DNA of 14,412 nt from an uncultured Oscillospiraceae bacterium (GTDB taxonomy: Bacteria; Bacillota; Clostridia; Oscillospirales; Acutalibacteraceae): assembly GCA_902492895.1 (NCBI GenBank), contig CABUNG010000045.1, forward strand, positions 1 to 14,412. The letters are read 5' to 3'. The notes under the pieces are model-generated. The model was not told the DNA's origin, ran no database searches, and worked only from the letters and a program-made list of their open reading frames with translations. Both the position numbers and the translations under genes were made by a program. Every line of letters starts with the position of its first letter. Position 1 is the stretch's first letter. Below are positions 1 to 7,358 of the stretch, piece by piece.

Positions 1-22
1 ATAGGCAGGCGCCGACATCCTC

Positions 23-60
23 AACACCTGATCCTCCTTGGATCGGGTGTTTTCTACTTT
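23..60 (+). terminator. Intrinsic terminator of an upstream gene
   Basis: ACACCTGATCC pairs with GGATCGGGTGT (11 bp, one T-G wobble) around the loop TCCTT, followed by TTTCTACTTTT. It probably ends a plus-strand transcript that begins left of the window and separates it from leuS. Too little sequence lies upstream to identify that transcript, and no T-box signature is visible. Confidence 0.75.
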
Positions 61-128
61 TCCCTGTCCTTGGGGTCGCCGTTTGTGTGGAAAAACCGTC
101 TGAAACCGCATCAATTTTCGGAGAGGTG

Positions 129-157
129 TTTCCTTTTGCGGCAACTTGTAGTATGAT
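129..157 (+). promoter_or_regulatory. Candidate sigma-A promoter for leuS
   Basis: The -10 box TATGAT (152-157) is good. The only element at a 17-base spacing is TTTCCT (129-134), a weak -35. Transcription would start near 164, giving a leader of about 70 nt before the leuS ATG. It lies between the upstream terminator and leuS, where a promoter is needed. The call rests mainly on the -10 box. Confidence 0.4.
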
Positions 158-168
158 AGAAAGGGTTT

Positions 169-196
169 GGTGACCACCTCCTTCTTGGAGATGACC
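169..196 (+). promoter_or_regulatory. Small leader hairpin upstream of leuS
   Basis: CACCTCC (175-181) and GGAGATG (187-193) pair around TTCTT with one mismatch, and GGT/ACC extends the stem across a 3-nt bulge. It would form in the leuS mRNA leader, about 40 nt before the start codon. It may be chance; nothing shows a regulatory role. Confidence 0.2.
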
Positions 197-235
197 TTTT
201 AAAGGCAATTCATGACGCTGGGAGAGAACAAAACG

Positions 236-2671
236 ATGGCTTACAGCAGACAAGTCGATGAAAAATGGCAGAAACGCTGGGAAGAGGAAAAGCTTTACCG
301 TTTCAACCCGGATGCGGACAATAAGCTCTATTGTCTGGAGATGTTCTCCTATCCGTCGGGGGCGCAGCTGCATGTCGGGCATTGGTACAACTACGGATTG
401 GCGGACATTTGGGCCCGGGCGAAAAAAATGCAGGGCTATAATCTGTTCCATCCGCAGGGGTTCGATGCCTTCGGTCTGCCTGCGGAAAACTATGCGATCA
501 AGACCGGTATCCATCCCAAGGATTCCACATACCGGAACATCGATTGCATGAAGGAACAGCTGACCCGGATGGGAGCTTCCTATGATTTCGACTATATGGT
601 CGTGACGAGCGACGAAGAGTATTATAAATGGACACAGTGGCTTTTTCTGAAACTGTATGAAAAAGGCCTGGCTTACCGCGCCAAGGCCCCGGTCAATTGG
701 TGTCCATCCTGCAAAACGGTGCTGGCCAACGAACAAGTGGTGGACGGCTGCTGCGAACGCTGCCATACCGAAGTGAAAAAGGAACACCGCACCCAGTGGT
801 TCTTTAAAATCACGGATTATGCGCAGCGCCTGCTGGACGGACTCGAGGGCCTGCAGTGGCCGGAAAAGACCAAGAAGATCCAGGTCAACTGGATCGGGAA
901 ATCCACTGGGGCTCAGGTCCTTTTCCGGGTGAAAGACCGGGATATCGTCCTGCCCGCCTTTACCACGCGGGTGGATACGATTTTCGGCGTTTCCTTTGTC
1001 GTCCTCGCTCCTGAACGGGAGGGCGTGATGGATCTCGTGACGCCCGAGAGGCGGGACGAGGTGGCGCGTTATATTGAGCAGACCAAGATGGTCAGCGAGA
1101 TCGAACGGCTCTCCACGGTCCGGGAGCGCACGGGCGTCTTCACAGGATCCTATGCGGTCAATCCGGTCAATGGGGAGGAAATCCCGATTTATGTGGCCGA
1201 TTATGTACTCGACACCTATGGAACCGGCTGCGTGATGGCGGTGCCGGCCCATGATGAACGGGACTTTGATTTTGCCACGCGGTACCAGCTGCCGATCCGG
1301 CAGGTCATCGAATCTCCGGATGGCGAAAAGGAGCTGCCGTTCTGCGCCTATGGTCGTCTGGTAAACAGCGGAGAGTATACGGGCATGACCAGCGAGGAAG
1401 CACGGGACAAGATCGCGCTCTTCCTCGAATCCAAGGAGCTCGGCGAGCATAAGACGTGTTTCCGTCTGCGGGATTGGCTGGTTTCCCGGCAGCGGTATTG
1501 GGGAGCGCCCATTCCGATTATATACTGCGACCACTGCGGCGAGGTCCCCGTACCGGAGTCGGATCTCCCGGTTAAGCTGCCTTATGATGTGAAGTTTACG
1601 CCGGATGGCGATTCCCCTCTGGCTGAGTGTCCCTCTTTCATGAATACGGTTTGCCCGAAATGCGGCCGTCCGGCCCGTCGGGAATCGGATACACTGGACA
1701 CCTTCGTGGATTCGTCTTGGTATTTCCTGCGGTATCCCGACAACCGGAATGCGGACAAAATCTTCGACAGTGAACGCATCAACCGGATGCTGCCTGTGGA
1801 TATGTACGTTGGCGGAGCCGAGCACGCGGCGATGCATCTGCTCTATGCCCGCTTTATTACCAAAGTGCTGCATGACATCGGCCTGATCGATTTCGACGAG
1901 CCTTTCCTGCGTCTGGTTCATCAGGGGACCATCCTGGGTCCGGACGGGAATAAAATGAGCAAATCCAAGGGCAATACCATCAATCCGGACGACTATATCG
2001 ACCGGTACGGCTCGGATGTGTTCCGGATGTATCTGGCCTTCGGTTTTTCCTTTGTGGACGGAGGCCCCTGGAGTGACGACGGCATCAAGGCGGTGTCGAA
2101 ATTCGTCTCCCGGATCGAGTCCTTTATCGACGCTTTCCTGAAAGATCCTGCGGGAAAAGAGGCATATGGGGAAGCGGAAAAGGAACTGGATTTCGTGCGG
2201 CATAATACCCTGCGCTGCGTGGCGACCGATGTGGAAGTCTTCCAGTTCAACACGTGCATCGCCCGTCTTATGGAGCTGTATAACGCGATGGCTGCTTACA
2301 GGAGCAGCGTCAAGGACGGCGCGGTGAACAAGGTCTTCCTGCAAGGTGTTTTGGACGATTTCGTGCGGCTCCTCGCTTGTTTCGCGCCTCATTTCGGTGA
2401 GGAGATGTGGGAAAAACTTGGGCATACGGCGTCGGTTTTCAAGGAACAATGGACGGTGTACGATCCCGCCAAATTGGTTCGGGATGAAATCGAGCTGGTG
2501 GTGCAGGTGAACGGCAAAGTCAAGCTCAAGATGATTCTGCCGCGCGATCTGCCGCAGGACGAGGTGAAAGAACGTGTCCTGGGCGATGCCAAGGTGGAGG
2601 CCCTGCTCGAGGGCAAACCGGTCCGCAAGGCCATTGTCGTGCCGAATAAGCTCTGCAATATCGTGGTGTAA
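236..2671 (+). CDS. leuS: Leucyl-tRNA synthetase
   Basis: Cytoplasmic class I aminoacyl-tRNA synthetase that charges tRNA-Leu with leucine using ATP. The product is 811 aa, normal for bacterial LeuRS. The HIGH signature appears as HVGH (residues 46-49) and KMSKS is exact at 573-577. Zinc-type cysteine pairs C156/C159 and C173/C176 follow the first Rossmann half. The CP1 editing domain carries TTRVDT and the GTGCVMAVPAHDERDF stretch with its conserved Asp, so editing of mischarged tRNA should be intact. A second cysteine cluster (YCDHC and CPKC) lies before the SSWYFLRY segment. I chose the ATG at 236 because GGGAGAG sits 9 nt upstream and the protein then begins MAYSRQVDEKWQ, as family members do. 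An in-frame ATG at 212 has a poorer ribosome site. A strong terminator follows at once, so it is probably monocistronic. Confidence 0.98.
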   Translation: MAYSRQVDEKWQKRWEEEKLYRFNPDADNKLYCLEMFSYPSGAQLHVGHWYNYGLADIWARAKKMQGYNLFHPQGFDAFGLPAENYAIKTGIHPKDSTYRNIDCMKEQLTRMGASYDFDYMVVTSDEEYYKWTQWLFLKLYEKGLAYRAKAPVNWCPSCKTVLANEQVVDGCCERCHTEVKKEHRTQWFFKITDYAQRLLDGLEGLQWPEKTKKIQVNWIGKSTGAQVLFRVKDRDIVLPAFTTRVDTIFGVSFVVLAPEREGVMDLVTPERRDEVARYIEQTKMVSEIERLSTVRERTGVFTGSYAVNPVNGEEIPIYVADYVLDTYGTGCVMAVPAHDERDFDFATRYQLPIRQVIESPDGEKELPFCAYGRLVNSGEYTGMTSEEARDKIALFLESKELGEHKTCFRLRDWLVSRQRYWGAPIPIIYCDHCGEVPVPESDLPVKLPYDVKFTPDGDSPLAECPSFMNTVCPKCGRPARRESDTLDTFVDSSWYFLRYPDNRNADKIFDSERINRMLPVDMYVGGAEHAAMHLLYARFITKVLHDIGLIDFDEPFLRLVHQGTILGPDGNKMSKSKGNTINPDDYIDRYGSDVFRMYLAFGFSFVDGGPWSDDGIKAVSKFVSRIESFIDAFLKDPAGKEAYGEAEKELDFVRHNTLRCVATDVEVFQFNTCIARLMELYNAMAAYRSSVKDGAVNKVFLQGVLDDFVRLLACFAPHFGEEMWEKLGHTASVFKEQWTVYDPAKLVRDEIELVVQVNGKVKLKMILPRDLPQDEVKERVLGDAKVEALLEGKPVRKAIVVPNKLCNIVV

Positions 2672-2674
2672 TCC

Positions 2675-2712
2675 AACAAGGCCCGGCATCCGCCGGGCCT
2701 TGTTATTTTTTC
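2675..2712 (+). terminator. Intrinsic terminator of leuS
   Basis: A perfect 13-bp stem, AACAAGGCCCGGC with GCCGGGCCTTGTT, closes a four-base ATCC loop and is followed by ATTTTTTCC. It begins three bases after the leuS stop codon. Confidence 0.95.
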
Positions 2713-2744
2713 CTTAAGGAAACCTTGAGATTCCGGACAGGCTA

Positions 2745-2773
2745 TGGCCATTCAGCGCGGGATCTGGTACGAT
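2745..2773 (+). promoter_or_regulatory. Candidate sigma-A promoter for the DUF218 gene
   Basis: TGGCCA (2745-2750) and TACGAT (2768-2773) are separated by 17 bases, each matching four of six consensus positions. A start near 2780 would leave a leader of about 29 nt. A strong terminator lies just upstream, so a promoter is expected in this gap. Confidence 0.4.
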
Positions 2774-2808
2774 AGGGGGGTAACAGTACGCCAATGGGAG
2801 GCTTATCT

Positions 2809-3606
2809 ATGCCGGGAATCAGGAGCAGAACAGAAAAACAGGGGCCCATCAGGGCGACGGCCGGAGCGGCCGGCATTCTGCTCTTCGCTTGGGGCCTGAT
2901 TCCGGTTTTCTCCAGCCGGCTCCATGTGGGCTGCGTCGTACTGATGCTGGCAGGTATCGTTTTGCTGGCCCTCTGCCTCTTCTATAACCGCATCGTACGA
3001 TGTCTTCGCGCACTGTGGAAACGGCGGGGCGGCCGCTTGTTTTTGAGTGCCGTCTGCACCGCAGGCGGGGCGCTTTTCCTTCTTTTTGCCGTGATTTCCG
3101 GGATGATGATTGCGGCGGCTTCGACGTCTCCGCCGGACAACGCGACGGTCGTGGTATTGGGCGCCGCACTGCGGGGGGAACAGCCCAGCCGCATGCTCGC
3201 GGAACGGCTGAAAACTGCTGCCGCTTATCTCAAAACCCATCCGGAGGCTCCCTGCGTGGTGTCAGGCGGACAGAATGACGATGAAATCCTGTCGGAAGCG
3301 GCCGCGATGAAACAGTATCTGGTGGGGCTGGGCATCGACGAATCCCGTATCTATTTAGAGGACCGTTCTACCAACACACGAGAAAATCTGAGCATGAGCC
3401 GCCGTGTCATCGAAGAAAACGGCTTACCATCCTCGATCGCTATTGCAACACAGGAATTTCACCAGATGCGGGCCGGGATATACGCAAGGGATGCGGGATT
3501 CGACGAGGTGGGCGCCCTGACGGTTCATTCCCCGTTCTACTTGCTTGGCGGATATTGGATTCGCGATTTCGCCGGCATCTGCCGAATCTTGGTATTGGGA
3601 TACTAA
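2809..3606 (+). CDS. DUF218/YdcF-SanA-ElyC family membrane protein
   Basis: A 265-aa protein with three predicted membrane segments (about 17-35, 39-59 and 76-102) and a C-terminal DUF218 domain outside or at the membrane face. Family landmarks are visible: the beta strand VVVLGAAL near 114-121, VVSGG at 150-154, SEAAAMKQYL at 162-171, and the acidic LEDRSTNTRENL motif at 183-194. E. coli relatives (SanA, ElyC, YdcF) are linked to envelope integrity and lipid-carrier or peptidoglycan homeostasis, but the chemistry of this subgroup is not settled and I assign no reaction. I chose the ATG at 2809 because GGGAGG ends 7 nt before it; the ATG at 2794 has no usable ribosome site. It stands alone between the leuS terminator and a gene-free region. 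Confidence 0.9.
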   Translation: MPGIRSRTEKQGPIRATAGAAGILLFAWGLIPVFSSRLHVGCVVLMLAGIVLLALCLFYNRIVRCLRALWKRRGGRLFLSAVCTAGGALFLLFAVISGMMIAAASTSPPDNATVVVLGAALRGEQPSRMLAERLKTAAAYLKTHPEAPCVVSGGQNDDEILSEAAAMKQYLVGLGIDESRIYLEDRSTNTRENLSMSRRVIEENGLPSSIAIATQEFHQMRAGIYARDAGFDEVGALTVHSPFYLLGGYWIRDFAGICRILVLGY

Positions 3607-3650
3607 ATTGTCGATTCGACAAATCATTTTGTCAAATCGATATAACAATT
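3606..3650. repeat. Imperfect AT-rich inverted repeat after the DUF218 gene
   Basis: CGATTCGACAAA (3612-3623) and TTTGTCAAATCG (3628-3639) pair with one mismatch around TCAT. AATTGT (3606-3611) and ACAATT (3645-3650) extend the arms after a 5-nt asymmetry. The left arm begins in the stop codon. There is no T-run, so it is a poor terminator. It ends 4 bases before the -35 of the next promoter, where an operator could sit. Confidence 0.55.
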
Positions 3651-3653
3651 GCA

Positions 3654-3682
3654 TTGCGGCATAGGGATATATATGTTATAGT
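3654..3682 (+). promoter_or_regulatory. Candidate promoter of the putative small RNA
   Basis: TTGCGG (3654-3659), 17 bases, TATAGT (3677-3682): the -10 matches five of six positions. Predicted start is about 3689. No plus-strand gene follows (mutS2 is convergent), so the natural target is a non-coding transcript. Confidence 0.55.
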
Positions 3683-3688
3683 ATTTTT

Positions 3689-3888
3689 AAGGAAAACAGG
3701 GGAAACAGGGCGGAATGCGAGGAAAATCGTCGGGTATGCGGCAATTCCCGCAGGTTACCGGGGCAAAGGCTCCGGCACTCGCAGCAAGTTAGAGGGGACA
3801 TGCCGTCCTCGTCCTCACTTCCGATCGGCCGGCTGGAATCGAACAGGTGTGTATGCGGACGCGCCTGTTGTTCCGGCCGGTCTTCCGT
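3689..3888 (+). ncRNA. Putative structured non-coding RNA, class not identified
   Basis: There is no convincing coding frame between the DUF218 gene and convergent mutS2. The plus strand folds into nested long-range stems: CGGAA/TTCCG (3711-3715 with 3819-3823), GCGAGGA/TCCTCGT (3717-3723 with 3806-3812) and CGGGTATG/CATGCCG with one bulged base (3731-3738 with 3799-3805). These enclose a hairpin CCGGGGC-AAAG-GCTCCGG (3758-3775) and a small hairpin GCGG/CCGC (3738-3751) that competes for one base. A large terminal hairpin follows at 3829-3880. A good promoter upstream and the closing hairpin fit a stand-alone RNA of roughly 200 nt. I see no SRP tetraloop-receptor core, tmRNA ends or RNase P core. 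The length and Firmicute setting allow the raiA motif or another orphan class, but I cannot confirm that by eye. Confidence 0.5.
3829..3888 (+). terminator. Large hairpin ending the putative small RNA
   Basis: CCGGCTGGAA (3829-3838) pairs fully with TTCCGGCCGG (3871-3880), with one wobble. After a small internal loop, AACAGG pairs with CCTGTT and the stem continues inward to a six-base loop at 3853-3858. TCTTCCGTTT follows, a mediocre U-tract. It may terminate the transcript or be an integral domain of the RNA. Confidence 0.5.
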
Positions 3889-3892
3889 TTAT

Positions 3893-3930
3893 ATGCAGAA
3901 GAAGAGGCGGCAACCGTGTTGCCGCCTCTT
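3893..3930 (-). terminator. Intrinsic terminator of mutS2
   Basis: AAGAGGCGGCAA (3902-3913) and TTGCCGCCTCTT (3919-3930) form a perfect 12-bp stem with a 5-base loop, starting five bases after the mutS2 stop. On the minus strand the stem runs into CTTCTGC, only modestly U-rich. It may also block read-through from the plus strand. Confidence 0.75.
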
Positions 3931-3935
3931 GCTGT

Positions 3936-6314
3936 TCAGATTTCCACGATAGTGACGCCGTTTTCTCCTTCACCGAAGGTGCCGAGCCGATAGGATTTCA
4001 CCGACGGATGGGTGCGCAGATGGGCATGTACGGCGCTCCGCAGAGCGCCGGTGCCTTTTCCGTGAATGACGGTGATCTGTCCGAGTCCCGCCATGACCGC
4101 ATCGTCAATGAAGCGGTCGACTTCCAGCAGCGCCTCATTGGCGGTCTGTCCCCGCAGATCGAGTTCAGTCCGGACCGAACGGGACGCGCGGCTCTCGCCG
4201 GAGGAGACGGAGCGGCCTTTCGGCCCGGCGGCGGGCGCGGCTTTCCGATTGTCCAGCAGCCGCAGCTCAGTCAAGGGCACCCGCGTGCGGATGATGCCGG
4301 CCTGCACCTCGACATGGCCCGCGGAATCGGGCGGCGTAAGGACGACGGCCTCCTTACCGATATCCAGCAGCAGAACCGTGTCCCCTTCGTGCAGGGGACG
4401 AGACGGAACCGGCGCCTCACGACGACGCTTCGTCACCGGATCCACCGCGTTTTCCGCGGCGTTCAGACGGGAACGCAGCCGGCTTTTGGCTTCCAGCGCC
4501 CGGCTGGAGAAATCGGCAGCGTTTTTTTGCCTGCGCAGCTCATCGAGCTCCTGAATGAGGCCCTCAGCTTCGTTCCGGGCCCGTTCGAGCAGACGCCTGG
4601 CCTCGTCGCGCGCTTGGCCGAGCTCCTGTTCCCGCAGACGGTCGAGCTCTTCGAGTTCGGTTTCCGCCCGTAGGCGCGCCTGTTCGGCCGCCTGCGTCGC
4701 TTCACGGGCAGTCTGCAGTTCGCGTTCCAGAGCGCAGCGGCGGTCTTCGAGCTCGGTGACAACATCTTCCAGGCGGCGGTCGTCCCCCGAAATCCGGTCT
4801 CTGGCGCCTGCGACCACGGCCGGATCCATGCCCAGCCGCTCGGTAATGGCAAAGGCGTTGGACCGCCCCGGCACCCCGACGAGCAGGCGATAGGTGGGGC
4901 GCAGCGTCTTTACATCGAATTCGCAGCTGCCGTTCTCCACCCCCGGAGATTGGATGGCGTAGGCCTTCAGCTCCGCGTAGTGAGTGGTGGCCGCAATGCG
5001 GGCACCTTGCTCCCGCAGCCGTTCCAGGATGGCAATGGCCAGCGCCGCGCCCTCGACCGGATCGGTACCCGCGCCCAGTTCGTCGAGAAGGACGAGACTG
5101 CCTTCGTCGGCGTCGCCCAAAATTCGGATGATGTTGGTCATATGGGCGGAGAAGGTGGACAGGGACTGCTCGATAGACTGCTCGTCCCCGATATCCGCCA
5201 GCACCGACGAAAAGACCGACAGGGAGCTGCCGTCGTCCACGGGCGGCATCAGGCCGCACATGGCCATGAGGGTGAGCAGGCCGATGGTTTTGAGCGTGAC
5301 GGTCTTGCCGCCGGTATTGGGGCCTGTGATGACCAGCGTATCGAAATCCACCCCCAGTTCCACATCGATGGGCACGACCTTCTGCGAATCGATGAGGGGA
5401 TGGCGGGCATGGCGGAGACGGATCTGACCGTCGTCGGTCAGACGGGGGCAGACCGCCTTCATCTTATACGCGAGACGGGCTTTGGCGAAGATCAGGTTCA
5501 GCTCGACGAGAATGCCGTAGTCAGCGGAAATGGCGTCGGCGAAATTCCCGATCTCGGCAGAGAGCGCCGCGAGGATCCGCTCAATTTCGGCGCTTTCGCG
5601 GCTTTCGAGCACCTTGAGCTCATTGTTGGCCTCGACCGAGCCCATCGGTTCGACGAAGACCGTCGCACCCGAGGCGGACGTGTCGTGGACCAATCCCGGC
5701 ACCTCGGCGCGGTGCTCCGCCTTGACCGGGACGACGAAGCGGCCGTCCCGGATGGTCACGATGGGGTCCTGCAGCAGCTTTTGATAGGCAGGGGAACGGA
5801 TCATCCGATCGAGCTGTTCCCGGATCCGCAGGGCGGCGGCCCGCATTTTGCGGCGGATATCCGCGAGAGCCGGGGAGGCATTGTCCGCCACCTCTTCCTC
5901 CGAGACCACAGTCGTGCCGATTTTTTCTTCCAGATACTTATTGGGTGCGAGAACGGAAAACCGGTCGTCGAGAACCGTCTCCATCCCTTCGCAGTGCCGC
6001 CGCCAGTCGAAAACCGAGCGGATCACCCGCAGGGTTTCGGCGATGTCGAGCAGCTCCCGCAGAGACAGGGAGGCGCCGGCCTCGGCCCGGCGAAGAGCGT
6101 TGTCGACGTTTTTCATTTGACCGAAAGACGGAGCGCCGAACCGCGCCATCAGCTGATAGGCGGCATCGGTTTCGTCCATCCGGCGTTTGGCTTCAAATAA
6201 TGAGGAGGCGGGCTCGAGCTCTCTGGCCAAATCCGCGGCGTCGGCACAGCCGGTTTCCTCCGCGAGCAGAGCCAGCACCTTGTCGAGCTCGAGTGCTTTG
6301 CAGTGTCGATTCAT
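3936..6314 (-). CDS. mutS2: Endonuclease MutS2 (ribosome rescue / anti-recombination ATPase)
   Basis: A 792-aa MutS2 with normal architecture: N-terminal core and clamp regions, ABC-type ATPase, coiled coil, C-terminal Smr domain. Walker A is GPNTGGKT (331-338), Walker B is LVLLDELGAGTDP with D411/E412, and the H-loop is ATTHYAEL. A long charged coiled coil covers about 512-600. The Smr domain (about 716-792) keeps LDLRG (718-722) and HGKGTG (751-756), so the nuclease centre looks intact. MutS2 lacks the MutS mismatch-recognition domain; relatives suppress homologous recombination or act on collided ribosomes. I chose the ATG at 6314 because GGAGG lies 5 nt upstream and the protein then begins MNRHCKALELDKVL, typical of the family. 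An in-frame extension to 6389 has no support. It is the last gene of the minus-strand run, 143 bases after recO. Confidence 0.97.
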   Translation of the reverse strand: MNRHCKALELDKVLALLAEETGCADAADLARELEPASSLFEAKRRMDETDAAYQLMARFGAPSFGQMKNVDNALRRAEAGASLSLRELLDIAETLRVIRSVFDWRRHCEGMETVLDDRFSVLAPNKYLEEKIGTTVVSEEEVADNASPALADIRRKMRAAALRIREQLDRMIRSPAYQKLLQDPIVTIRDGRFVVPVKAEHRAEVPGLVHDTSASGATVFVEPMGSVEANNELKVLESRESAEIERILAALSAEIGNFADAISADYGILVELNLIFAKARLAYKMKAVCPRLTDDGQIRLRHARHPLIDSQKVVPIDVELGVDFDTLVITGPNTGGKTVTLKTIGLLTLMAMCGLMPPVDDGSSLSVFSSVLADIGDEQSIEQSLSTFSAHMTNIIRILGDADEGSLVLLDELGAGTDPVEGAALAIAILERLREQGARIAATTHYAELKAYAIQSPGVENGSCEFDVKTLRPTYRLLVGVPGRSNAFAITERLGMDPAVVAGARDRISGDDRRLEDVVTELEDRRCALERELQTAREATQAAEQARLRAETELEELDRLREQELGQARDEARRLLERARNEAEGLIQELDELRRQKNAADFSSRALEAKSRLRSRLNAAENAVDPVTKRRREAPVPSRPLHEGDTVLLLDIGKEAVVLTPPDSAGHVEVQAGIIRTRVPLTELRLLDNRKAAPAAGPKGRSVSSGESRASRSVRTELDLRGQTANEALLEVDRFIDDAVMAGLGQITVIHGKGTGALRSAVHAHLRTHPSVKSYRLGTFGEGENGVTIVEI

Positions 6315-6342
6315 GGGTTCCTCCAAAATATTGTATCGGATG

Positions 6343-6362
6343 GGGCACGCGTTCGCGTGCCC
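6343..6362. repeat. GC-rich hairpin in the mutS2 leader
   Basis: GGGCACGC (6343-6350) and GCGTGCCC (6355-6362) form a perfect 8-bp stem around GTTC. It lies 28 bases upstream of the mutS2 ATG. No T-run follows on the minus strand, so it is not a clear terminator. It may shape the recO-mutS2 mRNA. Confidence 0.5.
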
Positions 6363-6443
6363 GTGAGTGGGGTGTTCAAAACATATCAATCAAACGGACC
6401 GCGCAGCCTGCCGGTTTAGAGAAGGGTAGCCGCTGTCCCACTG

Positions 6444-6464
6444 TATTTGAGCGTAGCTCAAATA
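6444..6464. repeat. Perfect inverted repeat over the recO stop codon
   Basis: TATTTGAGC (6444-6452) and GCTCAAATA (6456-6464) are perfectly complementary around GTA; the recO TGA (6458-6460) lies in the right arm. With the hairpin at 6343-6362 it gives two stem-loops in the 143-base recO-mutS2 gap. There is no U-tract. Confidence 0.5.
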
Positions 6465-7219
6465 TGCCCCACATCTCCTAAGGTATGATAAAACTGCAGC
6501 GTCTGAAAACTCCGGTTCAGTTGACAGAGCAGGAAAGTCTCGACCGTTTCGGCCAGGGTGGAAAGGGCTTCCGCAGGAATCTGGAACGCGAAGCATTTTT
6601 CAAACGGGGCATACACGATGTGCCGCAGCGCGGCCAGAATCGTGGGGCTGAGGGGTTTGGCATCGCCAGTCTTTTCGCATTTTCCGCAGCGGAGGACACC
6701 GTCCCGCGGGAGAAACCAGATGGGATCGCCGGAATCCGTCGCGCAGATCGAGCAGCCCGTCAGGTCCGGCATGTAGCCGGACAGGGTGAGCATCCGCAGC
6801 TCCACAACCGCCTTGATCTGCCGGATATCCCGCCTGTTCTCGGCCAAAAAATGCAGGGCGTTGAGCAGCAGACGCAGGTGCTCCTCAGCGGGTTCCTCCC
6901 TGGGGGCGAGTACGCCCGCGAGTTCGCAGAAATACTGGGCCAAGGCCAGGCAGGCGATGTCCCCGTGGATGTCGAAAAAGACGCGCAGCGGCCGCGCGTC
7001 CTCGATTATGTATTTGTCCCGGCTCCGGCCTTCGCGCAGGGTGAGGCGGGAGTAGGACAACAGGCGGGTGGCAGCGCTGCCTCGGCCCTTGAGCGTCTGC
7101 ACGCCTCGCGCGGAGGCGTGCACGGCACCCAGTTCCTTTGTCAGAGCCGTCACGAAACGGTCGGATTCACCGATATTGTTGTTTTCCCGGATGATCAGGG
7201 CGTCGGTTATCAGACGCAT
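6458..7219 (-). CDS. recO: DNA repair protein RecO
   Basis: A 253-aa recombination mediator of the RecFOR pathway, which helps load RecA onto SSB-coated single-stranded DNA and anneals strands. The N-terminal OB-fold is recognisable (ITDALIIRENNNIGESDRFV, then the KELGAVHASARGV strand). The C-terminal region holds a complete zinc-type four-cysteine set, C156/C159 and C178/C181, as in most Firmicute RecO. I chose the ATG at 7219 because the protein then starts MRLITDALIIREN, the usual RecO start; AGGAG lies about 10 nt upstream. The first 53 bases overlap the end of yqzL, so the two genes are probably translationally coupled. Confidence 0.95.
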   Translation of the reverse strand: MRLITDALIIRENNNIGESDRFVTALTKELGAVHASARGVQTLKGRGSAATRLLSYSRLTLREGRSRDKYIIEDARPLRVFFDIHGDIACLALAQYFCELAGVLAPREEPAEEHLRLLLNALHFLAENRRDIRQIKAVVELRMLTLSGYMPDLTGCSICATDSGDPIWFLPRDGVLRCGKCEKTGDAKPLSPTILAALRHIVYAPFEKCFAFQIPAEALSTLAETVETFLLCQLNRSFQTLQFYHTLGDVGHI

Positions 7220-7358
7220 AGGGCGGCTTCTCCTCCCGTGGGCGGGGCGGGGATACGGCACTGACGCCGGTTTCGTAGATATCCACGCCGCAGTATCGCA
7301 AATAGTCCTCTACGCGGCCGGTTTTGGCAAAGGCAGACCAATAATTGTCCCGTTTCAT
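7167..7358 (-). CDS. yqzL: YqzL family small protein
   Basis: A 63-aa protein between era and recO, exactly where B. subtilis yqzL lies. The N-terminal part, with YWSAFAKTGRVEDYL (6-20), fits the YqzL pattern of an aromatic segment followed by a TG-x(3)-YL motif. The function of the family is unknown. The ATG at 7358 has an excellent ribosome site (GGAGG, 7 nt spacing). The C-terminal half is rich in Pro, Arg and Lys and longer than in typical YqzL proteins of about 45-50 aa. That tail is encoded in the 53 bases shared with recO in another frame, so it may be a by-product of a lost stop codon. Position and motif make the call fairly secure despite the short length. Confidence 0.75.
   Translation of the reverse strand: MKRDNYWSAFAKTGRVEDYLRYCGVDIYETGVSAVSPPRPREEKPPYASDNRRPDHPGKQQYR

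Noticed and set aside
1..211. T-box riboswitch upstream of leuS
   Set aside because: No T-box AGGGTGGNACCGCG-type sequence or specifier loop is visible; the only strong hairpin is a plain terminator at the far left.
3717..3730. GAGGAAA resembling the RNase P RNA core
   Set aside because: Only a seven-base match; the rest of the conserved core is absent and the region is too short.
3829..3850. tRNA T-arm-like GTTCGATTCC on the minus strand
   Set aside because: No acceptor, anticodon or D-arm fits around it; the bases belong to the large hairpin.
3555..4673. Plus-strand frame covering the gene-free region and the end of mutS2
   Set aside because: It runs through the structured RNA region, a terminator and antisense to mutS2, has low-complexity composition and no ribosome site.
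4950..6200. Long plus-strand open frame opposite mutS2
   Set aside because: It mirrors the codon pattern of the clearly real mutS2 on the minus strand and has no family motif or ribosome site.
6330..6335. TACAAT on the minus strand as a mutS2 -10 box
   Set aside because: A start from it would fall on the ribosome site of mutS2, and no -35 is present at 16-18 bases.
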